Assembly: GCA_030639035.1 (NCBI GenBank)
Contig: DAOWDM010000077.1
Coordinates: 1 to 6,207, forward strand
Length of the DNA stretch: 6,207 nt
Source: Alphaproteobacteria bacterium
Lineage (GTDB): Bacteria; Pseudomonadota; Alphaproteobacteria; DAOWDM01
Direction: 5' to 3'
Position numbers and translations under genes: made by a program. Shown in pieces: positions 1 through 6,137 of this stretch. The notes beneath the pieces were generated by a model. It was not told where the DNA came from. It saw only the letters and a list, made by a program, of their open reading frames with translations, and ran no database searches. Position 1 is the first letter of the stretch. Each line of letters begins with the position of its first letter.

Positions 1-17
1 ATAAAAAAACAGAACCA

Positions 18-410
18 ATGCGAGTCCTTATTATTGATGATGACCCTATTTTATCTGATCTTTATTCCTTTATACTGGTGCAGGCTGGTGCTTTAGTTAA
101 AAAAGTTACGAAACCAGAGCTAATTCTTGAGTATATGAAAGATTATAAGCCAGACCTAGTTCTTATGGATATATATATGCCAGAATATTCTGGTTTTGAA
201 CTGGTTTCAGTGATTCGCCAGCATCAGCAGTATTCTCATATTCCTGTGGTTTTCCTGTCTTGTGAAATACGTCTCTCTCGTCAGATGAAAGCATTAAGTC
301 TTGGCGGAGATGATTTTATTATGAAACCTATACGTCCTGATTACCTAGTTGCATCAGTGTTTAGCCGTATAAAAAGAAATCGAATGCTACAGATATTGGC
401 AAATAATTAA
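18..410 (+). CDS. Single-domain response regulator (receiver domain), possibly the C-terminal part of a longer protein
   Basis: This encodes a 130-residue CheY-like receiver that would take a phosphoryl group from a histidine kinase. The signature residues are all present: acidic pair D7/D8 in LIIDDDP, phosphoacceptor D51 in LVLMDIYMP, the conserved Ser/Thr position at S81, and K103 in the KP motif (FIMKPI). No DNA-binding, GGDEF or other output domain follows, and the protein ends about 27 residues after K103. The hybrid kinase gene starts 14 bases downstream, so the two are probably co-transcribed and functionally paired (inference). The ATG at 18 puts MRVLIIDDDP at the usual N-terminus of a receiver. 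However, no Shine-Dalgarno sequence is visible in the 17 bases before it, and the frame stays open to the window edge. The wording MDIYMPEYSGFEL and SLGGDDFIMKPI recalls the second receiver of multi-domain GGDEF regulators, so a 5'-truncated reading is a real alternative. Confidence 0.83.
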   Translation: MRVLIIDDDPILSDLYSFILVQAGALVKKVTKPELILEYMKDYKPDLVLMDIYMPEYSGFELVSVIRQHQQYSHIPVVFLSCEIRLSRQMKALSLGGDDFIMKPIRPDYLVASVFSRIKRNRMLQILANN

Positions 411-424
411 AAAAGAGAAAAATT

Positions 425-2296
425 ATGAACAATCCTTCACGTGAGAACTTTTTGGATTTACTTGAAAATAGTCCTATAGGAGTAGCTGTTTCTGATATGG
501 AAGGAAAAATTACTTTTGTTGCTTCTCGTCTAATGGAAATTACAGGTAAATCTAAGGAAGAATTAGTTGGAACAAATACAGAAGTTTTTTTTAAAGGTGC
601 AGATGAGTTTTATAAGTTTAAACAGATTCTTGATAATGGTGAAACAGTAGAAAAGCATAAAATAAAAATCAAACAAAAGAGTGGAAGTGTTTTTTTCGGA
701 TTTATTACAGCTAAAAAAATTATGTTCTCTGGACAGACTGCTATTGCATTATGGTTTTATGATACGACAGAACAAGTGGAAACAGAAAAGTCTTTACGCA
801 AAGCTAAAGATATTGCGGAAGAAGCTAGCGAGGCAAAGACTATGTTTTTTTCCAATATGAGCCATGAACTAAGAACTCCTTTAAATGCTGTAATTGGGTA
901 TAGTCAGCTACTTACTGCTCAAGCGAAAAAAAACGGATTGAATAATATTGTTTCGGATCTTGGGAAAATAAGAAAAGCAGGGAAATATCTTTTATCTCTT
1001 ATCAATGACATTCTTGATATTTCAAAGATTGAAGCAGGCAAAGTAGAAATTAACGTTTCTGAAGTTGATGTAAATGAAATGCTTTCAGATGTTTTGACTA
1101 TCGTAAAGCCTTTGGTAAATGAGAATAGAAATGAAATCAAGGTTTCTTGTGAGCAGGGAATCGGCAAAATGCACACCGATGAAGTCAAATTAAGGCAGAA
1201 TCTTTTTAATCTACTTGGCAACTCATGTAAATTCACAACAGATGGTGTTATTTCAATTGATGTAAAAAAAGTTAAGAAAGCAGATAATCTTTGGGTGGAG
1301 TTTCGTATCTCGGATACTGGTATCGGTATAAAACAAAGTGCTATAGAACATATTTTTGAACCTTTTCATCAAGGGGATAGCAGTATTGTACGAAAATATG
1401 GCGGAACAGGACTTGGGCTTGTAATAACCAAGTGTTTTTGTGAAATGCTTGGTGGTTCTATATTTATTCAGAATAATTCAGACAAGGGAGCGAATGTAGT
1501 TATGACATTGCCCATTTGCAGTAATACCGCTGATGAAGACATAATATCTGGAGGTTGGAAAGGAAAAGTTCTACTGATAGATGATGACCCTGCATTAGTG
1601 GATTTCTTGGGCGAAGTTTTAACACGAAAAGGGTATCGTGTGTTCTCTGCCCTGAATGCTGAATATGGACTGCGTTCTGTAAAAGAACATAAGCCAGATA
1701 TTATTGTTCTTGATATTCTTATGCCTAAAAAAGATGGAATGTCATTATTAACCGAACTTAAAAGCAATGAAGAGTTTTCGGATATTCCTGTTATTATACT
1801 CACTATCACAACAGATGAAGACCTTGCTTATTGTCAAGGAGCGACTGATTTTATAACGAAGCCTGTTGAAATTCAAAAACTTATAGCTTCAATAGAAAAA
1901 ATCTATCCTGCAAAAGCTAATCCTGATGTTTTGATAGTTGATAAAGATGATGCAACACGTGATGTTTTAAGAGAAATGGTTGAAAAAAAAGGGTTGTCTG
2001 TGGCAGAAGCTAATAATGGTGAACAGGCTTTGAATTTTGTCGCAAAAAACAAACCATCAACCATCATTACTGAATTGCTACTCCCTGTTTTAAGCGGTTT
2101 TGATATTATTGATAAAATAAAATCAGATGAAAATCTTAAAGACATTGAATTCGTTGTTGTTACAGCCAAAGACATATCAGAGCTAAGTAAACATAAGCTC
2201 GAAGGAAAGATTTTAAAGGCATTCCAAAAAGGAAAATACTCCCCTGAGGAACTAACCTCATGTATATCGCTTGCGAATGATGCAAAAAATCTGTAG
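425..2296 (+). CDS. Cytoplasmic hybrid sensor histidine kinase: PAS-HisKA-HATPase_c-REC-REC
   Basis: This 623-residue protein has no membrane segment or signal peptide, so it senses an intracellular cue. Domains in order are: PAS at about 9-118 (LLENSPIGVAVSDMEGKIT, ending WFYDTTEQ); a short coiled linker; HisKA at about 137-205 with phospho-acceptor H147 in NMSHELRTPLNAVIG; and HATPase_c at about 250-363. The ATPase shows an N box (N262, N266), the G1 box DTGIGI (297-302), the F box FEPFHQ (311-316) and the G2 box GGTGLGL (326-332). The first receiver (about 380-493) is canonical, with D386/D387, phosphoacceptor D430, T460 and K479. The second receiver (about 500-617) is degenerate: the acidic pair is D506/K507, and E550 sits where the phosphoacceptor Asp belongs. 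The kinase probably autophosphorylates H147 and transfers to D430, and perhaps to the receiver encoded 14 bases upstream. The start is ATG, preceded only by a weak purine tract (AGAGA). The sensed ligand cannot be told from the sequence. Confidence 0.95.
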   Translation: MNNPSRENFLDLLENSPIGVAVSDMEGKITFVASRLMEITGKSKEELVGTNTEVFFKGADEFYKFKQILDNGETVEKHKIKIKQKSGSVFFGFITAKKIMFSGQTAIALWFYDTTEQVETEKSLRKAKDIAEEASEAKTMFFSNMSHELRTPLNAVIGYSQLLTAQAKKNGLNNIVSDLGKIRKAGKYLLSLINDILDISKIEAGKVEINVSEVDVNEMLSDVLTIVKPLVNENRNEIKVSCEQGIGKMHTDEVKLRQNLFNLLGNSCKFTTDGVISIDVKKVKKADNLWVEFRISDTGIGIKQSAIEHIFEPFHQGDSSIVRKYGGTGLGLVITKCFCEMLGGSIFIQNNSDKGANVVMTLPICSNTADEDIISGGWKGKVLLIDDDPALVDFLGEVLTRKGYRVFSALNAEYGLRSVKEHKPDIIVLDILMPKKDGMSLLTELKSNEEFSDIPVIILTITTDEDLAYCQGATDFITKPVEIQKLIASIEKIYPAKANPDVLIVDKDDATRDVLREMVEKKGLSVAEANNGEQALNFVAKNKPSTIITELLLPVLSGFDIIDKIKSDENLKDIEFVVVTAKDISELSKHKLEGKILKAFQKGKYSPEELTSCISLANDAKNL

Positions 2297-2324
2297 CATA
2301 TGTTAAACTTCCGCTGTCGTTCTG

Positions 2325-2389
2325 AACTTGATTCAGAATCTATCTTCTTTTCTAACAATGGATGAAAAAGGTGGGTGCTGAATTAAATT
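2325..2389. repeat. Imperfect palindromic intergenic element (long hairpin)
   Basis: Bases 2325-2350 pair with 2364-2389 around a 13-base loop. By hand count, 18 of the 26 positions are Watson-Crick pairs, 5 are G-T wobbles and 3 are mismatches (2327, 2337, 2347). The left arm contains a smaller perfect palindrome, TTCTGAA-cttga-TTCAGAA (2320-2338). The left arm resembles the dispersed intergenic palindromes of the GTCATTCTGAACTTGATTC type that I recall from several proteobacterial genomes. The presence of other copies is inferred, because only one is visible here. The element begins 28 bases after the hybrid kinase stop codon, so its transcript could fold and protect or end that mRNA. Confidence 0.6.
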
Positions 2390-2397
2390 GCGAGGTT

Positions 2398-2453
2398 CTA
2401 TAACTATGTTATAGCTTCCATACACCTTTGGTTTCTGCATGACGGTTTTTTTT
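2398..2453 (+). terminator. Possible terminator region: small hairpin, then an 8-T run
   Basis: CTATAAC (2398-2404) and GTTATAG (2408-2414) form a perfect 7-bp stem with a 3-base loop. Eight T residues lie at 2446-2453. The stem is AT-rich, and about 30 bases separate it from the T run, so this is not a textbook intrinsic terminator. A second pairing, AAAGGTG (2367-2373) with CACCTTT (2423-2429), would enclose the small hairpin and bring the T run closer, but it competes with the larger palindrome upstream. Bases 2439-2445 (ATGACGG) roughly mirror the CCGCTGTCGT at 2311-2320, so the whole stretch may be one composite or decayed element. A transcription stop between the hybrid kinase and the next gene is plausible but unproven. 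Confidence 0.3.
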
Positions 2454-2479
2454 ATTACTTAATATTTATATTATTTTCT

Positions 2480-3127
2480 GTGGCAGAAAAAATGATGGAA
2501 AAAGTAAAAACATTTGTGGCTTACCCATTCGCTATGTGGTCGTCTATTATTACCAAAACTTATGACTGGTCTATGAGAATGGCATCAAAACCACATGCTA
2601 TGTTTATTCTCGCTTTTATGTCTTTTATCGAGAGTTCTTTTTTTCCTCTACCCCCTGATTTGCTTTTAATTCCAATGGTTCTTGCGGTAAGAGCCAAAGC
2701 TTGGCGTATAGCTGCTGTATGTACTGTTTCAAGCGTGATTGGTGGTTTTTTAGGATATGCTATTGGCGCTTGTTTATATGATATTATTGCAGAACCTATA
2801 CTTTCTTTTTATGGCTATCTCGACAAGTTTGTGCTTTTTCAGGATTACTACAACGAGTGGGGAGCTTGGATTGTAGCAGGTGCAGGCGTTACTCCTTTCC
2901 CTTATAAAGTAATTACCATTGCAAGCGGTGTTACAGGGCTTGATTTAACGGTTTTTACTGTTGCTTCAATATTGTCAAGAGGTCTTAGATTCTTCCTTGT
3001 TGCAGCTCTTTTATGGAAGTTTGGAGCTCCTGTAAAAGTGTTTATTGAAAAACGTCTTGGATTGCTAGCTACACTGTTCTTTATTCTACTGTTTGGTAGT
3101 TTTGTTTTGATAAAGTTTATTATATAG
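2480..3127 (+). CDS. yqaA: YqaA-family VTT/DedA-like inner-membrane protein
   Basis: This 215-residue polytopic membrane protein has hydrophobic stretches at about 41-70, 77-100, 128-138, 155-180 and 194-214. Family motifs are E51-SSFFPLPPD, G-x-TPFPYK (about 136-143), the conserved ASG (148-150), and R167/R170 in ILSRGLRFF. These match the SNARE-associated/VTT (DedA-like) superfamily. In that family, re-entrant loops with acidic and basic residues are linked to lipid scrambling or transport and to membrane homeostasis, but the exact substrate of YqaA is unknown. The start is uncertain: GTG at 2480 gives the longest form, ATG at 2492 or 2495 would remove four or five residues, and ATG at 2534 would give an N-terminus closer to the typical short YqaA. 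None has a clear Shine-Dalgarno sequence. The GluQRS gene begins 8 bases after the stop, which suggests an operon. Confidence 0.87.
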   Translation: MAEKMMEKVKTFVAYPFAMWSSIITKTYDWSMRMASKPHAMFILAFMSFIESSFFPLPPDLLLIPMVLAVRAKAWRIAAVCTVSSVIGGFLGYAIGACLYDIIAEPILSFYGYLDKFVLFQDYYNEWGAWIVAGAGVTPFPYKVITIASGVTGLDLTVFTVASILSRGLRFFLVAALLWKFGAPVKVFIEKRLGLLATLFFILLFGSFVLIKFII

Positions 3128-3135
3128 GTTGATTA

Positions 3136-3975
3136 GTGTCAGTAATTACAAGATTCGCTCCAAGTCCAACTGGAATGCTGCATATAGGTCATGCTTTTTC
3201 CGCACTTTTTTCTTTTAATAAGGCAATGGAGCAGAATGGAACATTTTTGCTGCGTATAGAAGATATTGACCAGAACCGATGCCGTCCAGAGTTTGAAAAA
3301 TACATTTTCGAGGACTTGCAGTGGCTTGGAATTGACTGGGAAAAACCAGTGCGAAGACAGTCTGAGCATATGGAAGATTATAAAAAAGCACTAGCTCACC
3401 TTAAGCAATTGGGAGTTTTATATCCATGTTTCTGCACCAGAAAAGAAATTAGGGAAGAAATTGAAAAAGCTGGAAATGCCCCCCATGAATCATACGGATA
3501 CATGTATCCAAACATTTGTAAAAACCGCAATATTCAGGAAGCCGAAGGAAAATCATTTGCTTTAAGACTTGATATGGAAAAAGCAGTAAAACTTGCAAAA
3601 AAGAAATGCGGCACTCTTGAATGGAATGATGCTAAACGTGGAATAGTACAAGCAGCTCCAGAAAAATTTGGGGACATTGTGCTTGCCAGAAAAGACACTC
3701 CTGTCAGCTATCATCTAGCAGTAACTTTGGACGATAACATTCAGAACGTTTCACTGGTTACACGTGGAGAAGATTTATTTGAATCTACACATATACACAG
3801 ATTGCTTCAGGCTTTACTTGATTTGAAAGTTCCAAAATATCATCATCACAGACTACTTGTTGATGAAAAAGGGCAGCGTTTTGCCAAGCGGAATAAATCT
3901 CTTACATTACATTTTTTGAGAGAAAAAGGGTATTCTAATAAAGATGTTCTATCAATGATTGGTAAAATAATGTAG
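3136..3975 (+). CDS. gluQ: Glutamyl-Q tRNA(Asp) synthetase (GluQRS)
   Basis: This truncated class I glutamyl-tRNA synthetase paralogue attaches glutamate to the queuosine at position 34 of tRNA(Asp), not to a tRNA 3' end (known for E. coli YadB). Its 279 residues cover only the Rossmann catalytic core and stem-contact region. The anticodon-binding domain of true GluRS (about 470 residues) is absent. Visible features are RFAPSPTGMLHIGH with the HIGH motif at 16-19, LLRIEDID (38-45), a zinc site with ligands C98, C100, Y124 and C128 in the same spacing as E. coli YadB, VLARKDTPVSYHLAV (182-196), VTRGEDL (208-214), and a KMSKS-equivalent AKRNKS (250-255). The start is GTG, preceded by AGG at 3126-3128 that overlaps the upstream stop codon, so translation is probably coupled to yqaA. 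The gene implies that the organism makes or salvages queuosine. Nothing looks broken. Confidence 0.95.
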   Translation: MSVITRFAPSPTGMLHIGHAFSALFSFNKAMEQNGTFLLRIEDIDQNRCRPEFEKYIFEDLQWLGIDWEKPVRRQSEHMEDYKKALAHLKQLGVLYPCFCTRKEIREEIEKAGNAPHESYGYMYPNICKNRNIQEAEGKSFALRLDMEKAVKLAKKKCGTLEWNDAKRGIVQAAPEKFGDIVLARKDTPVSYHLAVTLDDNIQNVSLVTRGEDLFESTHIHRLLQALLDLKVPKYHHHRLLVDEKGQRFAKRNKSLTLHFLREKGYSNKDVLSMIGKIM

Positions 3976-4017
3976 CCTTTTAAGGCTGTTTGAAAAAAAA
4001 TTTGAGGTCAAAGAGTT

Positions 4018-5979
4018 ATGTCATCTGAGAAATACACACAAGAAGAATACAATGATGATTTAACGATTCTAAGTCAGCCAATAGACGAAGATTATGCAGA
4101 TGAAAGTTCTAATGAATTCTACACCAATGATTTTTCTTTAAGAGGAACTATAGGAAAGGGCGGGGTAGGGAATGTTCTGCTTGGCTTTGATAGTCGTATA
4201 GGACGTGAAGTTGCCATCAAAGAGCTTCTGTCGCCAGAAGAGCAGGGGCGTTATGATGAACGTACTCTGACAAGATTTATACGGGAAGCCAAAATTACTG
4301 GCAGACTGGAACACCCAGGTATTGTCCCTGTGTACGAATTAGGACAAAAGTCGGACGGCACGCATTTCTATGTGATGAAGTATCTCAGGGGTAAAACTTT
4401 TAAAAAAGCACTTAAAGAATGTGAAGTGGATTCTCCAGAAGAAGCCTTTCGTAACCGCCTGCATTATCTTGATAATCTGATTGATGTATGTGAAGCGATG
4501 GCTTTTGCTCATTCTAAGGGGATTACTCATCGTGATATTAAACCTGCAAACATTGTACTTGGAGACTATGGGGAAACAAGCATTCTTGACTGGGGGCTTG
4601 CTAAAGCAAAAGGCGATGAAGAAAAAGAAAGCGTCATAGAAGAAACAGATGATGACGATATAAGCGGCGACCTTACTATACAGGGGGAAATTCTTGGAAC
4701 TCCTGCATATATGGCTCCTGAACAGGTGGATTCTTCTATTGGTGCTATAAGTTCTCAGACTGATGTTTATGCTCTTGGAAGTATTCTTTTTCAGATTCTT
4801 ACAGGTAAAACCGCATATTCTGGCGGAGCTAAGAATATTATAATGCAGCTTGTTAATGGTGAAAAAAATCCAGAGGCTGGTAAAAATAAAAATCTTCCAC
4901 GAGAACTTGTAGCTATTTGTTCCAAGGCTATGTCAAAAAAAATTGAAGACCGTTTTGTTGATGCAGGTGAAATGGTTGAACAGCTAAAAGCTTATCGTGA
5001 TGGGCGAGTTGTAAGTATTTATGCTTATTCTCCAAAAGAATTACTGTGTCGTTTCTTGGCAAAAAACAAGGCTTTAGTTAGTGTTGCAGTAGCGATTGTA
5101 CTTGCTATTGGAATAAGTGCCGTTGTTTCACATCAAGCAAGGGTAGAAGCGGTTGCTGCTCATAAAGAAGCCGTAAAAGCAAAAGAAAGAGCAGAAAATG
5201 CTCTGTATGATATCACCGAATCATCAAATAAGGCTCTTGTTCTTGCTAACAAAGTAAATTCAATTCTGGAAAAGGATATAAAAAATCTGATTAGAGATAT
5301 TGAAAAAGTTGCAGGCTCACTTGGAGGAATTGATATCAATAATGTTGCATTGATGCACCCAAGGCTTCAGGAGTTAAAAGATGTTTATGGTGGCGTTGAA
5401 AGCTTTATGACTATTAAATCTCCAGGGGTGATTGCAGCTGTTTATCCAGAAGAATATGACGGTTTCATAGGTCAGAATATTTCTTCACAAAATCATATAA
5501 AATGGATATTTAAAAATAAAAAGAACATATTCAGCCGTGTATTTAAAGCTGTTGAAGGATTTCAGGCAGTAACTCTGCAAGTGCCGATTTTTAGTGGAGA
5601 TGAGATGATTGGAAGCCTTGCCGCTGTTATAAAGCCACATGAACTTGTGAAATCTGCTGTAAGCAAGCTGCAAAGGAAATTTGGTCTGCATGTTTGGATT
5701 ATGCAGGATGATGGCTATATTCTTTATGACGATAGGATTCTTAAAGACAATAATCTTGGAGAAATTGGCGGAAATTTGTTCTCAAGTGATACGTACAAAG
5801 ACTTTCCAGAGCTAAGAAAATTTGCCAGAACAGCTTTGCGTCATAATGAAGGCGTTGGTCATTATGCATTTTATGATAAAGACAACAAAAATACCGTTCA
5901 AAAGATAGGTGCGTGGAAAACACTAACGCCAAGTGAAAACGTTATCTGGAAAGTAATGGTAGTGAAACGTTACGACTAA
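4018..5979 (+). CDS. Transmembrane Ser/Thr protein kinase with C-terminal Cache-type sensor domain
   Basis: This 653-residue Hanks-type kinase is fused to an extracytoplasmic sensor. After an acidic N-terminal tail (1-38), the kinase domain covers about 39-330. It has a glycine loop IGKGGVGNV (45-53), ATP-binding K68 in VAIKEL, helix C E90, catalytic loop HRDIKPAN (171-178) with D173, DWG (191-193) in place of DFG, APE (233-235), D249 and R312. All catalytic residues are present, so it should be active. An acidic insert (about 200-218) extends the activation loop. One hydrophobic segment (about 352-371) anchors it. A long helical, partly coiled-coil stretch (about 373-432) leads to a region (about 455-650) that resembles dCache/Cache sensors, with AAVYPEEYDGFIGQNIS, then VWIMQDDGYILYD and a closing WKVMVVKR. 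No second membrane segment follows, so the sensor should lie in the periplasm. GAGG (4004-4007), ten bases before the ATG, is the likely ribosome site. Ligand and targets are unknown. Confidence 0.93.
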   Translation: MSSEKYTQEEYNDDLTILSQPIDEDYADESSNEFYTNDFSLRGTIGKGGVGNVLLGFDSRIGREVAIKELLSPEEQGRYDERTLTRFIREAKITGRLEHPGIVPVYELGQKSDGTHFYVMKYLRGKTFKKALKECEVDSPEEAFRNRLHYLDNLIDVCEAMAFAHSKGITHRDIKPANIVLGDYGETSILDWGLAKAKGDEEKESVIEETDDDDISGDLTIQGEILGTPAYMAPEQVDSSIGAISSQTDVYALGSILFQILTGKTAYSGGAKNIIMQLVNGEKNPEAGKNKNLPRELVAICSKAMSKKIEDRFVDAGEMVEQLKAYRDGRVVSIYAYSPKELLCRFLAKNKALVSVAVAIVLAIGISAVVSHQARVEAVAAHKEAVKAKERAENALYDITESSNKALVLANKVNSILEKDIKNLIRDIEKVAGSLGGIDINNVALMHPRLQELKDVYGGVESFMTIKSPGVIAAVYPEEYDGFIGQNISSQNHIKWIFKNKKNIFSRVFKAVEGFQAVTLQVPIFSGDEMIGSLAAVIKPHELVKSAVSKLQRKFGLHVWIMQDDGYILYDDRILKDNNLGEIGGNLFSSDTYKDFPELRKFARTALRHNEGVGHYAFYDKDNKNTVQKIGAWKTLTPSENVIWKVMVVKRYD

Positions 5980-6023
5980 ATTTACTGATACGATATTGGT
6001 AAAAACAAAGCTACGTTATTATA

Positions 6024-6049
6024 AAACTGTTACTAAAAGCGTATAGTTT
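6024..6049 (+). terminator. Weak hairpin downstream of the Ser/Thr kinase gene
   Basis: AAACT (6024-6028) plus TAC (6031-6033) can pair with GTA (6041-6043) plus AGTTT (6045-6049), with an internal bulge and a 7-base loop. It lies about 45 bases after the stop codon and before the insertion sequence. The stem is AT-rich and there is no proper T run after it, so terminator activity is only a possibility. Confidence 0.2.
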
Positions 6050-6076
6050 CTTCGTCATTGTTGTAGATGTCAGAGG

Positions 6077-6125
6077 TGGTCTCAATAATTCGGACAGTGT
6101 GTTAAGCTACAAATGATGGTCTCAA
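6077..6125 (+). repeat. Direct 9-bp repeat TGGTCTCAA inside the IS left end
   Basis: TGGTCTCAA occurs at 6077-6085 and again at 6117-6125, exactly 40 bases apart. The first copy is within the presumed terminal repeat. The second is just before the OrfA ribosome site and overlaps its first two bases. The pair could be two binding sites for the transposase or chance; the sequence alone does not decide. Confidence 0.45.
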
Positions 6126-6130
6126 GGAGG
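6124..6130 (+). promoter_or_regulatory. Ribosome binding site of the IS OrfA gene
   Basis: AAGGAGG is a near-perfect Shine-Dalgarno sequence, seven bases before the ATG at 6138. It is far stronger than the site before any other gene in this window, and it fixes the OrfA start. Confidence 0.8.
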
Positions 6131-6137
6131 ATCTAAA

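Noticed and set aside
919..2358. Three antisense reading frames of 105-151 codons opposite the hybrid kinase gene
   Set aside because: They lie wholly or almost wholly inside a clearly real gene, have no recognisable domain, are rich in Ser, Leu and Phe as expected from the reverse complement of AT-rich coding sequence, and lack convincing ribosome sites.
2454..2479. AT-rich stretch with TATATT (2467-2472) as a -10 box for the yqaA gene
   Set aside because: It lies only seven bases before the GTG start, there is no matching -35 box at proper distance, and such hexamers are expected by chance in this composition.
3974..3987. Perfect palindrome AGCCTTTTAAGGCT at the gluQ stop codon, followed by A8
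   Set aside because: The loop would be only two bases, so the usable stem is short. On the + strand it is followed by A residues, not T, so it does not look like a terminator for gluQ.
3139..5932. Short antisense frames (63-76 codons) opposite gluQ and the Ser/Thr kinase gene
   Set aside because: They are shadows of strongly supported genes, with no family resemblance or initiation signals.
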